37,187 nt of DNA from Pseudomonas sp. C2B4 (GTDB lineage: Bacteria; Pseudomonadota; Gammaproteobacteria; Pseudomonadales; Pseudomonadaceae). Positions 30,657 to 37,187 of the stretch are shown in pieces (the stretch's first letter is position 1; each line of letters begins with the position of its first letter). The stretch lies in contig NZ_JABFMU010000048.1 of NCBI RefSeq assembly GCF_013359695.1, positions 14,282 to 51,468 on the forward strand. The letters are read 5' to 3'. A program made the translations under genes and the position numbers. Under the pieces are notes generated by a model, which had not been told where the DNA came from, ran no database searches, and saw only the letters and a program-made list of their open reading frames with translations.

Positions 30657-31061
30657 TCATTTGCGTTTGGCGGCATTGAGCGCCACGGCGGCGCGAATCA
30701 ATGCCTTCAGGGCCGCTTCATCAATGGTGTCGCCTTCATGCAGATCGATGGCGCGCCGGGTGTTGCCTTCAAGGCTCGAGTTGAACAGCCCTGAAGGATC
30801 GTCCAGCGCGGCGCCCCTGGCGAAGGTCATCTTCACCGCGTTCTTGTAGGTCTCGCCAGTGCAGATAATCCCGCCGTGCGACCATACCGGCACGCCCCGC
30901 CACTTCACTTCCTCGACCACCTCGGGGTCGGCCTGCTTGACCAGCGCCCGGACCCGCGCCAGCGTCTGGCCGCGCCAATCGTTCAACTCGCGGATTTTCG
31001 CGTCGATCAGGTCGGAGGCAGAGCCCGTCTCTTCCTGTGAGTCAGTGATTTCCTTTTTCAT
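30657..31061 (-). CDS. DUF1801 domain-containing protein
   Basis: This 134-aa cytosolic protein has one DUF1801 (YdhG-like) domain: SDLIDAKIRELNDWRGQTLARVRALVKQADPEVVEEVKWRGVPVWSHGG, then GIICTGETYKNAVKMTFARGAALDDPSGLFN. The C-terminal helix holds DLHEGDTIDEAALKALIRAAVAL. The fold is small alpha/beta and the function unknown. The ATG at 31061 is preceded by AGGA. The frame is open to 31136, but that part coincides with the 3' end of the interrupted gene upstream, whose reading frame overlaps this start by 20 bases, a typical operon arrangement. Confidence 0.88.
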   Translation of the reverse strand: MKKEITDSQEETGSASDLIDAKIRELNDWRGQTLARVRALVKQADPEVVEEVKWRGVPVWSHGGIICTGETYKNAVKMTFARGAALDDPSGLFNSSLEGNTRRAIDLHEGDTIDEAALKALIRAAVALNAAKRK

Positions 31062-31638
31062 GATTGCTGTTGTCCTCGTCGCCTGACGATTGTGTTGAGG
31101 GCAGGTAACCGCGCTGGACCCAGACCCGGCGATCAATGGCCTGGCGCAGACGCTCGCGGTGGTCGGACCAGATCTGCGGGTCGACCGAGGTCGTCGAGCG
31201 CATCAATTCGAGCATGGCCGCATGGGCCGCGTGATATTCAGCCTAGGCGTCGCTGGCCCTGATTTTCAGGCGCTCGCTGTCAGTCATCTCCATCCGCCGC
31301 AGGGCCAGTACCGCTTCGTCGGTGATCAACGGGCTCAACGTCAGTTGTGCCCGGTGAGGCGCCACGAACGGCTCAGTCTCCAGAACGAGTTCCCGGGCCC
31401 GCCGTGCTCCCCATTTCAATGCCGCCGCAAGCGGTTCACGGAAACTGCGATCCGAAAAGGCTTCGAACATGGCACCACCACTGGCGTCGTAGATCCCGAT
31501 AAAAACCTGGGTCATTCCCTCCAGCGTGATGCGCGCCTGCACTTCGATCTGCCGGCCGTCGTTCAGCACATCCTCATAGGTTTTGATGGGTAAGCGTTTG
31601 TTGAGCCATAGCCAGAACGGTGCGCCTCTGCGTCGCAT
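31042..31638 (-). pseudogene. Hypothetical protein gene interrupted by an in-frame TAG
   Basis: The ATG at 31638 with GGAGGG upstream encodes 131 codons (MRRRGAPFWLWLNKRLPIKT...ERLKIRASDA). A TAG at 31243-31245 follows. The same frame then continues without a stop for 66 more codons (AEYHAAHAAMLELMRSTTSV...RRVWVQRGYLPSTQSS...) to a TGA at 31042-31044, overlapping the DUF1801 start. Codon use after the TAG is as GC-rich and protein-like as before. A single base change (for example CAG, GAG or TGG to TAG) explains it, so the intact protein would have about 198 aa. A sequencing error or a functional truncated product remains possible. The family is not recognised. Confidence 0.65.
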
Positions 31639-31839
31639 TCATCACCCTCCCCGGTTCAATCTCCGAGTAAGGCACAGGAAAACGCTGTGCGCCATGTCAT
31701 CGGTCGTTGAAAAAAGGACGCGCATGATCTGTGCACTTTCGTCCGTCAAGTTGCCATTGACCATCTAGACTTCACTCATGGCGCGACCAGGCACTCGCCC
31801 GTCCTATCAGAAGGCCAATAAAAACAAGGACATTCAACC

Positions 31840-32424
31840 TTGAACATTTCAACGCTTTGCCTCTTGGGAGGCTTGTTGGTTTCGGCCGGTGCGAGCGCCA
31901 ACGGGGTTATTCCCGTCCTTGAACTGGACTTCACAAGGTCGGCTACCGAAACCCTGAAAAAACACGGTATCAGCGACGCTTGTATCATCTCCGCCGCCAC
32001 CCCCAGCGCGTTCACCTATTGCCGGGAGGGTTCGGCAACGCTCTGGAAATATCAGACGCTGGACATGGACCCACAGGCGTCACCCCTCCAGGGCACACGG
32101 CCCGCTTCGATGGCCGGCGGACGGATCAGCGTCGCCGAAGTCGACAGCCCTGCCTGCGCCGAAGACACGCCCCGCCCCTTGGTCAACCCGGTGATTACCC
32201 GCGCAGTCGCCCTGGGCCTGATCATCCTGTTTGTGTTCATCGGCTTGCGCTACACCTATCGGGCAACCAAGGACGGACTCTATGCCCGCCCCCTGGTTTC
32301 CGGCACGCATATGCATCGGTCGGCTGGCTCGATGCACACAAGCCGCCATACGACGAAAGCCCTGACCGCCTTTGCCATCGCCGCTGGCGTAGCCTTCTTT
32401 TATTTCGGTTACACCGCGCTTTAG
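31840..32424 (+). CDS. Hypothetical membrane protein with signal peptide
   Basis: This 194-aa protein starts at TTG (31840), with AAGGA about 9 nt upstream; no suitable ATG exists before residue 75. Residues 1-21 (MNISTLCLLGGLLVSAGASA) form a signal peptide. An exported segment of about 100 residues contains three cysteines (ACIIS, YCREG, ACAED). Two membrane helices follow (about 117-136, VALGLIILFVFIGLRY, and about 173-192, ALTAFAIAAGVAFFYFGY). The loop between them holds several His and Met. I do not recognise the family. The next, frameshifted small gene begins 2 bp after its stop, so the two probably formed one operon. Confidence 0.7.
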   Translation: MNISTLCLLGGLLVSAGASANGVIPVLELDFTRSATETLKKHGISDACIISAATPSAFTYCREGSATLWKYQTLDMDPQASPLQGTRPASMAGGRISVAEVDSPACAEDTPRPLVNPVITRAVALGLIILFVFIGLRYTYRATKDGLYARPLVSGTHMHRSAGSMHTSRHTTKALTAFAIAAGVAFFYFGYTAL

Positions 32425-32426
32425 AC

Positions 32427-32653
32427 ATGCCGGTCGATCATGAACGGACCGTTGCTAAACCGGCCTCGCCTGCCCAGGCAGCGGTCATGCTGGCCATGGC
32501 CATCGCTCTCGTGATCGCGTCCGGTACGATCAAGCCGAAGCCTTCGTGGCCACCCAGAAGGATATCTGGGACGCGCAGAAGGACATGGCCCTGGCGTTTC
32601 TCGGGGCGCTCATTTGCCTGGCCCTGCATGCCGTCCTGAGGTTCAGGCGCTGA
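32427..32653 (+). pseudogene. Small two-helix membrane protein gene broken by a frameshift
   Basis: From the ATG at 32427 the frame gives MPVDHERTVAKPAS... and a hydrophobic helix (AVMLAMAIALVIASG), then turns into Arg/Pro-rich nonsense. Starting at 32525 the -1 frame continues sensibly, YDQAEAFVATQKDIWDAQKD then MALAFLGALICLALHAVLRFRR, and stops at 32651-32653. Restoring one T (GGTTAC in place of GGTAC at about 32523-32527) gives a protein of about 75 aa with two helices. There is no slippery heptamer, so programmed shifting is unlikely. No good ribosome binding site precedes the ATG; coupling to the upstream gene is likely. Could be a sequencing error. Confidence 0.55.
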
Positions 32654-32729
32654 TCGAGCGCCTCGGCAAAAAATCTCGAACTCGCCCCTCGGTGGTTTAT
32701 CCAATGGTTACACATTGGAGATAAACGCC

Positions 32730-32888
32730 ATGAACAACGATCAACGTGAACAGCCTGCCGCTTCAACCGATGACGACCACCCAGATGAACCACTGCCCTC
32801 CTCCCCGGCGCCATCCGATGAGCCGGAGGTGGACGAGTTTCAGCGCAAAGTCGATGAGATCGAACGCAAGGTGGCGGATGGCAACTGA
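32730..32888 (+). CDS. Small acidic hypothetical protein
   Basis: This 52-aa protein runs from an ATG (GGAG at 32717-32720) to a TGA. The first two thirds is Asp/Pro/Glu-rich and probably disordered (STDDDHPDEPLPSSPAPSDE). The end, VDEFQRKVDEIERKVADGN, is a short amphipathic or coiled-coil helix. The initiation signal and clean composition support a real gene. The function is unknown. Confidence 0.6.
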   Translation: MNNDQREQPAASTDDDHPDEPLPSSPAPSDEPEVDEFQRKVDEIERKVADGN

Positions 32889-32901
32889 GCGGGACTCCAA
32901 A

Positions 32902-32991
32902 TGTGGGAGCGAGCCTGCTCGCGAAGGCGTCGGGTCATTCAAACATGATGTTGACTGTGCTGCCGTCTTCGCGAGCAGGCTCGCTCCCACA
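32902..32991. repeat. REP doublet
   Basis: Perfect inverted 24-bp copies (32902-32925 and 32968-32991) of TGTGGGAGCGAGCCTGCTCG then CGAA. The spacer GGTCATTCAAAC...GTTGACTGTGCTGCCG resembles those of the doublets at 34690, 34823 and 37070, marking one REPIN family. Confidence 0.92.
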
Positions 32992-33138
32992 CTCCAAAAG
33001 CCGTCTTAACCGCTCGTCCGCTGCGCCGCACTTTTTTTCTGGGCGCGTCTTCCAATGCCGTACATCCATCGCAACGGTGGAAAACCGCCAGCCGGAGCCT
33101 GCCGGCCCGACATTTCTCGTGACATTGGAGGCAAGACA

Positions 33139-33615
33139 ATGAACGCCATCGACATCCTCAAGGCCGACCACGAACGCGTGAAAGCCATCCTCACTCAACT
33201 GGAAGACTCCACCGAGCGGGCGGTCAAAAAACGCACCGAGCTGCTTGGAAAGCTGGAGATGGAAATCATGATCCACACCAGGCTCGAAGAAGAGATTCTC
33301 TACCCGGCTTATAAAAAAGCAGGCGGTAAGGAGCAGGAAAAAATGTATTACGAGGCCAAGGAAGAACACCGCACGGTCGATTCGCTGGTGATGCCTGATC
33401 TCAAGACCACGGATCCCGCCAGTGTCGAATTTTCCGGACGCGCAAAAGTGGTCAAGGAACTGCTTGAACATCACATTGAAGAAGAGGAAACCCAGATGTT
33501 TCCTGAAGCCAGAAAGCTTCTGGGTAAAACGGAACTGGAGGCCTTGGGCAAGCAGATGGAGGCAATGAAAACGTCCTGCAAAAAGGAACTCAACGGTGGG
33601 AACATCGCGGCGTGA
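33139..33615 (+). CDS. Hemerythrin-like (HHE domain) protein
   Basis: This 158-aa four-helix protein should bind a di-iron centre. Probable ligands: His11 (LKADHERVK), His46 and Glu50 (MIHTRLEEEILYPA), His77 (KEEHRTVD), His111 or His112 with Glu115/116 (LLEHHIEEEETQMFPEAR). Bacterial HHE proteins sense or bind oxygen, NO or iron and are linked to stress responses; the particular role here is unknown. The frame is open from 33055, but the ATG at 33139 has GGAGG in front and starts the conserved helix. An intrinsic terminator follows the stop by about 23 bp, so it is a single-gene unit. Confidence 0.92.
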   Translation: MNAIDILKADHERVKAILTQLEDSTERAVKKRTELLGKLEMEIMIHTRLEEEILYPAYKKAGGKEQEKMYYEAKEEHRTVDSLVMPDLKTTDPASVEFSGRAKVVKELLEHHIEEEETQMFPEARKLLGKTELEALGKQMEAMKTSCKKELNGGNIAA

Positions 33616-33637
33616 GTCGTTCAGTTCCCTGGAAAAC

Positions 33638-33670
33638 GAAGCCCGCTGTTTCCACGCGGGCTTCTTTATT
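33638..33670 (+). terminator. Intrinsic terminator after the hemerythrin gene
   Basis: The hairpin GAAGCCCGC...GCGGGCTTC (33638-33646 and 33656-33664) has a 9-nt loop and is followed by TTTATT. It also lies 48 bp before the end of the convergent MscS gene. Confidence 0.85.
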
Positions 33671-33717
33671 ACTGGATGGAGGACGTCGCAAACCGCCCAG
33701 GCTGGCGACTGTTCAGA

Positions 33718-34590
33718 TCACTCCCTCACCACCCCACCGGGCAGCGGGGCACCCTGCTGGAAAATCACCGTCTGCGCCGGCATCGGCGCCGGGAAACCGG
33801 CTTCGCCCAGGGCATCCTTGATGATGCGGTTGGTGTCGAAATACACCTGCCAGTAGTGTTCGTTGTGGCAATACGGACGCACCGCCAGCACTGGACCGAC
33901 CAGGTTGAACTCCAGGATTTCCACATCGACCGCCGGCGTTTCGAGCACATTGGGTACCGCGGCGATTTTTTCTTTCAGCAAGGCAGCGGCGGCCTTCCAG
34001 TCTGCGGCGCCGGACAGTTGCGCCTTGAGCTCGACACGGCGGAACGGGTTGTGGGTGAAGTTCTGGATGTTGTCGCTGAAAATCTTGTTGTTGCCCACCA
34101 GGGTCAGGACGTTGTCCGGGGTATTGATCGCGGTGGCGAACAAGCCGATCTCGGTCACGGTGCCGACGACCCCGCCTGCCGAGATGAAATCACCGACCTT
34201 GAAGGGTCTCAGCACAATGATGAAGGCGCCGGCCGCCAGGTTGGCCAGCAACCCGGACCAGGCCATGCCGATCGCCAGGCCGACCGCGGCGAGCAGTGCC
34301 GCGAAGGTGGTGGTCTGCATCCCCAGGTAACCGAGGATGGCAATCACCAGGATGATGTTCAGGGTCACGGTGATGGCCGAGCCGACATAGCGCAGCACGG
34401 TCGGGTCGACCTGCTGCTTGCCCAGGGCTTTCTGCACCATGCCGACGGCAAAGCCGATCAGCCAGCGCCCGACGATCCAGAAGGCGATGGCGCTCAGAAC
34501 CTTGACCGCGAAGGCCACACCGTAGGCCTGTATCACGGCCATGACCGCGTTGAACTTCTCGGTGGTTACATTAACGATGGTCTCGTCCAT
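33718..34590 (-). CDS. MscS family mechanosensitive channel
   Basis: This 290-aa inner-membrane channel opens on membrane tension and releases solutes in hypo-osmotic shock. Three hydrophobic helices lie in the first 130 residues. The pore helix is AVGLAIGMAWSGLLANLAAGAFIIVLRPFKVGDFI, the MscS TM3 pattern of Ala/Gly small residues. The cytoplasmic beta domain follows (GVVGTVTEIGLFATAINTPDNVLTLVGNNKIFSDNIQNFT) and the C-terminal alpha/beta domain completes the normal MscS length (E. coli MscS 286 aa). I use the ATG at 34590 rather than the TTG at 34605. No signal for an operon; REP doublets lie upstream. Confidence 0.93.
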   Translation of the reverse strand: MDETIVNVTTEKFNAVMAVIQAYGVAFAVKVLSAIAFWIVGRWLIGFAVGMVQKALGKQQVDPTVLRYVGSAITVTLNIILVIAILGYLGMQTTTFAALLAAVGLAIGMAWSGLLANLAAGAFIIVLRPFKVGDFISAGGVVGTVTEIGLFATAINTPDNVLTLVGNNKIFSDNIQNFTHNPFRRVELKAQLSGAADWKAAAALLKEKIAAVPNVLETPAVDVEILEFNLVGPVLAVRPYCHNEHYWQVYFDTNRIIKDALGEAGFPAPMPAQTVIFQQGAPLPGGVVRE

Positions 34591-34689
34591 GGCAGAAGCT
34601 CGCAAATGAGGGTAGACCTCAAGACGCTAGCACAGCCGGCGCGGGCTGCCAGTGCGGGGGCGAGATTGCTTCTGCAGGGGAATACCTAT

Positions 34690-34779
34690 TGTGGGAGCGA
34701 GCCTGCTCGCGAAGGCGGCCGGTCAGTCAACTGAAGTGTTGAATGTTCCGCCCTCTTCGCGGGCAAGCCCGCTCCCACA
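34690..34779. repeat. REP doublet
   Basis: TGTGGGAGCGAGCCTGCTCG then CGAA (34690-34713) and the inverse variant TTCGCGGGCAAGCCCGCTCC then CACA (34756-34779). The spacer contains GGTCAGTCAAC and GTTGAATG. Together with the next doublet it fills most of the 335-bp gap between the MscS and rlhA genes. Confidence 0.9.
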
Positions 34780-34822
34780 GGTATCCAAGGTGCTCACAGC
34801 AGGTGTGTGTGCCACAAAACCA

Positions 34823-34914
34823 TGTGGGAGCTGGCTTGCCGGCGATGGCGACAGGTCAGTCAACGAGAATGTTGAATCTGCTGCCGTCGTCGCTAGCAAG
34901 CTTTGCTCCTACAG
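34823..34914. repeat. REP doublet, diverged
   Basis: The left copy is TGTGGGAGCTGGCTTGCCGG then CGA (34823-34845). The right copy, GTCGCTAGCAAGCTTTGCTC then CTACA, ends at 34914. Both are mutated from the consensus. The spacer GGTCAGTCAACGAGAATGTT matches that of the neighbouring doublet. Confidence 0.85.
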
Positions 34915-34925
34915 AGTCTGCGGAC

Positions 34926-36923
34926 TCAGTGCGGAGCGCGCGGAATGGTCTTGAGCAGGTCGTCCGGGCTGATGTAGCCAACGACCGGCTGAACGCTGCC
35001 CGGCTGCGGCAAATCAAGGATGTGGCCCTTCATCTTGCCGATCACGTGCATCTCGCAGGGTTTGCAGTCGAACTTCAGCGTCAGCACTTCATCGCCGTGA
35101 ATCAGCTGCATCGGCGCCACTTTGGTGCGCACGCCGGTGACGCCCTTGGCTTGTTTCGGGCACAGGTTGAAGGAGAAACGCAGGCAGTGCTTGGTGATCA
35201 TCACCGGCACTTCGCCCGGTTCCTCGTGCGCCTCGTAGGCCGCGTCGATCAGCTTGACCCCGTGACGGTGGTAGAAATCCCGGGCCTTCTGGTTATAGAC
35301 GTTGGCCAGGAACGACAGGTGCGATTCCGGGTACACCGGCGGCGGATTGGTTTCGGCCTTGCGACCACCCCGTGGGTGCGCCTTGATGCGTGCCGCGGTC
35401 AGCGCTTCGATCACTTCCCGGCGCAGCGACTTGAGCTGCGAGTTGGGAATGAAGAATGCCTGGGGTGCATCGAGCTTGATGTCGGTGGCGTGGTATTCAG
35501 TGGTGCCCAACTGACCCAGCAGGTCACGCAATTGCTCCAGTGCCTGCTCCGGCTTGTTGGCCAGACCGAACGGGCCGTCCAGAGCGACACTGGCGCTAAC
35601 GCCCTCCTCACTGGTGACCGTCAGTTGCAGACGCTGCTCGTCCAGGCGTGCAACCCAGGCCACGCCGATGCGGCGTTCGGCAGAAGTCTTTTGCAGGGCT
35701 TGCTGCCAGTTATGGTCCAGGTTGCGATTCAGAGGATGATTCGGGCGCAGTTGGTGCAGCCCCTTCGGCATCTCGTTAGGCTCGACGCGGTAGCGATAGC
35801 GCTTTTCGCCGTCCTCTTCAAACTCGCCTTTCGGTTCGGCGATATTGGTTCGCCAGCCCACGACCTCGCGCTTGACCAGCACATTGAGGCCATCGCCGTT
35901 GGACAGCGGCTCCTGGGTAACCACGATCAGGTCACGCTTGCCGACTTTTTCCACCACGCCCACCGGCAGACCGGTGAAGGTCGGCGAATCGAAGGCGCCG
36001 ATGTCGATCTTGCGTTCGCTGACGAAGTAGTCGGTACTGCCACGGTGGAAGGTCTTGTCCGGGTCGGGCACAAAGAAGTGCGCCGTGCGGCCACTGGAAG
36101 CACGGGCCAGGTCCGGGCGATCTTCGAGGACCTCGTCCAGGCGCTGACGGTAGTAGGCCGTGATGTTCTTCACATAGCCCATGTCCTTGTAGCGCCCTTC
36201 GATCTTGAACGAACGCACGCCGGCTTCAACCAGGGCGCGGATGTTGGCGCTCTGGTTGTTGTCCTTCATCGACAGCAGGTGCTTCTCGTAGGCGATCACC
36301 CCGCCCTTTTCGTCCTTGAGGGTGTACGGCAGACGGCAGGCCTGGGAGCAGTCGCCACGGTTGGCACTGCGCCCGGTCTGCGCGTGGGAAATGTTGCACT
36401 GACCGGAGAACGCCACGCACAGCGCGCCATGGATGAAAAACTCGATCGCCGCGTCGGTCTCGTCGGCGATGGCGCGGATTTCCTGCAGGTTCAGCTCGCG
36501 GGCCAGCACCAGTTGCGAGAAACCGGCCTGATCAAGGAATTTCGCCCGCGCCAGGGTACGGATGTCGGTCTGGGTGCTGGCGTGCAGCTCGATCGGCGGG
36601 ATGTCCAGTTCCATCACGCCCAGGTCCTGGACGATCAGCGCATCGACCCCGGCATCGTACAGCTCGTGGATCAGCTTGCGGGCCGGCTCCAGTTCGTTGT
36701 CGTGCAGGATGGTGTTGATGGTGGTGAACACCCGGGCGTGGTAGCGATGGGCGAATTCCACCAGACCGGCGATATCGCTCACTTCGTTGCAGGCGTTGTG
36801 GCGCGCGCCGAAGCTCGGGCCGCCGAGGTACACGGCGTCAGCGCCATGCAGGATAGCCTCGCGGGCGATGGCGACGTCGCGGGCGGGGCTGAGCAATTCC
36901 AGGTGATGCTTGGGCAAGGACAT
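34926..36923 (-). CDS. rlhA: 23S rRNA 5-hydroxycytidine C2501 synthase (U32 peptidase family)
   Basis: RlhA (YdcP) hydroxylates C2501 of 23S rRNA at the peptidyl-transferase centre. This protein has 665 aa, close to E. coli RlhA (653-667 aa) and longer than TrhP/YegQ (about 450 aa). It shows the U32 start LELLSPARDVAIAREAILHGADAVYLGG and the cysteine cluster HGALCVAFSGQC...GDCSQACRLPY used for an Fe-S site. FKIEGRYKDMGYVKNITAYYR follows, then a C-terminal DUF3656-type region with a second cysteine group (TKHCLRFSFNLCPK, FDCKPCEMHVIG). It acts in the cytoplasm and is expected to depend on prephenate as a cofactor source, as in E. coli. Monocistronic; no clear promoter boxes singled out. Confidence 0.92.
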   Translation of the reverse strand: MSLPKHHLELLSPARDVAIAREAILHGADAVYLGGPSFGARHNACNEVSDIAGLVEFAHRYHARVFTTINTILHDNELEPARKLIHELYDAGVDALIVQDLGVMELDIPPIELHASTQTDIRTLARAKFLDQAGFSQLVLARELNLQEIRAIADETDAAIEFFIHGALCVAFSGQCNISHAQTGRSANRGDCSQACRLPYTLKDEKGGVIAYEKHLLSMKDNNQSANIRALVEAGVRSFKIEGRYKDMGYVKNITAYYRQRLDEVLEDRPDLARASSGRTAHFFVPDPDKTFHRGSTDYFVSERKIDIGAFDSPTFTGLPVGVVEKVGKRDLIVVTQEPLSNGDGLNVLVKREVVGWRTNIAEPKGEFEEDGEKRYRYRVEPNEMPKGLHQLRPNHPLNRNLDHNWQQALQKTSAERRIGVAWVARLDEQRLQLTVTSEEGVSASVALDGPFGLANKPEQALEQLRDLLGQLGTTEYHATDIKLDAPQAFFIPNSQLKSLRREVIEALTAARIKAHPRGGRKAETNPPPVYPESHLSFLANVYNQKARDFYHRHGVKLIDAAYEAHEEPGEVPVMITKHCLRFSFNLCPKQAKGVTGVRTKVAPMQLIHGDEVLTLKFDCKPCEMHVIGKMKGHILDLPQPGSVQPVVGYISPDDLLKTIPRAPH

Positions 36924-37069
36924 AGTTTTTTTTAGTCAGGCTGTCACGGTCGAGGTGCGCATTGTAGCGGCGAAATGCCTGACGGGCATCCGTGTGCTGC
37001 CGGGTGGCAGCGTGATTGGCCAAATCCTTGTGGGAACGAGCCAGGATGTCCAGAGCGACAGATAGCCAC

Positions 37070-37156
37070 TGTGGGAGCGAGCCTGCTCGCGAAGGCGGTG
37101 GGTCAGTCGCCATTTATGGTGGATGAGCTGGCCTCTTCGCGAGCAGGCTCGCTCCC
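37070..37156. repeat. REP doublet
   Basis: TGTGGGAGCGAGCCTGCTCG then CGAA (37070-37093) and the inverse TTCGCGAGCAGGCTCGCTCC then C (37136-37156). The spacer has GGTCAGTC and GGATGAGCTGGCC. It lies upstream of rlhA at the window edge; no gene is seen between 36924 and 37187. Confidence 0.9.
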
Positions 37157-37187
37157 TCGGGGGGATGGGTATGCACCCGGATTTCAT

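Noticed and set aside
32523..32530. Programmed -1 frameshift in the small membrane gene
   Set aside because: No X-XXY-YYZ slippery heptamer and no downstream pseudoknot is visible; a one-base deletion is simpler.
34743..36935. 730-aa plus-strand open frame antisense to rlhA
   Set aside because: Longest shadow frame of the window; starts inside REP repeats and shows no recognisable fold.

Overview
The window looks like chromosomal DNA of a Pseudomonas species, most likely from the P. fluorescens group. Three things point there: GC-rich genes with strong G/C third positions; many copies of the REP hairpin built on GTGGGAGCGAGCCTGCTCGC; and the gene set (malate:quinone oxidoreductase, NirBD, an MFKVTPNPP-type DUF6124 protein, a DUF3300/DUF2950 pair, short Pseudomonas membrane peptides). 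I see no tRNA, rRNA, CRISPR array, transposase, integrase or prophage gene.

Layout. 1-9.8 kb: single genes and small operons. These are a TetR regulator with a palindromic operator, a four-helix heme-copper-oxidase-like membrane protein, a MarC-family protein, the DUF3300/DUF2950 envelope pair, a small lipoprotein, a GNAT acetyltransferase, a fimbrial-like secreted protein, an ArsC-like phosphatase-fold protein, two VOC proteins, two membrane peptides (27 and 24 aa), a LysE exporter and a DUF6124 protein. 9.77-9.99 kb: a gene-free leader upstream of the DUF6124 gene, rich in mutually exclusive complementary segments, that I read as an undescribed cis-regulatory RNA. 10.3-15.25 kb: an AT-rich island with a two-gene McrBC-like system (coiled-coil AAA+ NTPase plus PD-(D/E)XK nuclease). 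It is bounded by two exact 33-nt copies of a terminator hairpin.

15.3-21.5 kb: mqo, ilvD (short type), a methyl-accepting chemotaxis protein and an NTF2-like exported protein with a FadR-type palindrome at its promoter. 21.8-24.8 kb: a lipoprotein and class-3 lipase pair resembling a type VI secretion lipase effector and its periplasmic immunity partner, with no vgrG nearby. 24.9-28.1 kb: the nirBD assimilatory nitrite reductase operon, with a sigma-54-type promoter and a roughly 200-nt leader containing an intrinsic terminator just before nirB. 28.4-30.5 kb: a YbdD/YjiX protein, a translationally coupled SCO / PCu(A)C copper-delivery pair and msrA. 30.6-33.7 kb: small stress or hypothetical genes. 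Two look broken, one by an in-frame TAG and one by a one-base frameshift. 33.7-37 kb: an MscS-type channel and rlhA (23S rRNA C2501 hydroxylation), among REP doublets.

Themes are redox and metal housekeeping (MQO, NirBD, SCO/PCuAC, MsrA, hemerythrin), defence and competition (McrBC-like island, lipase pair) and unusually rich repeat and RNA structure between genes: about a dozen REP elements, four copies of one terminator family and several candidate structured leaders.
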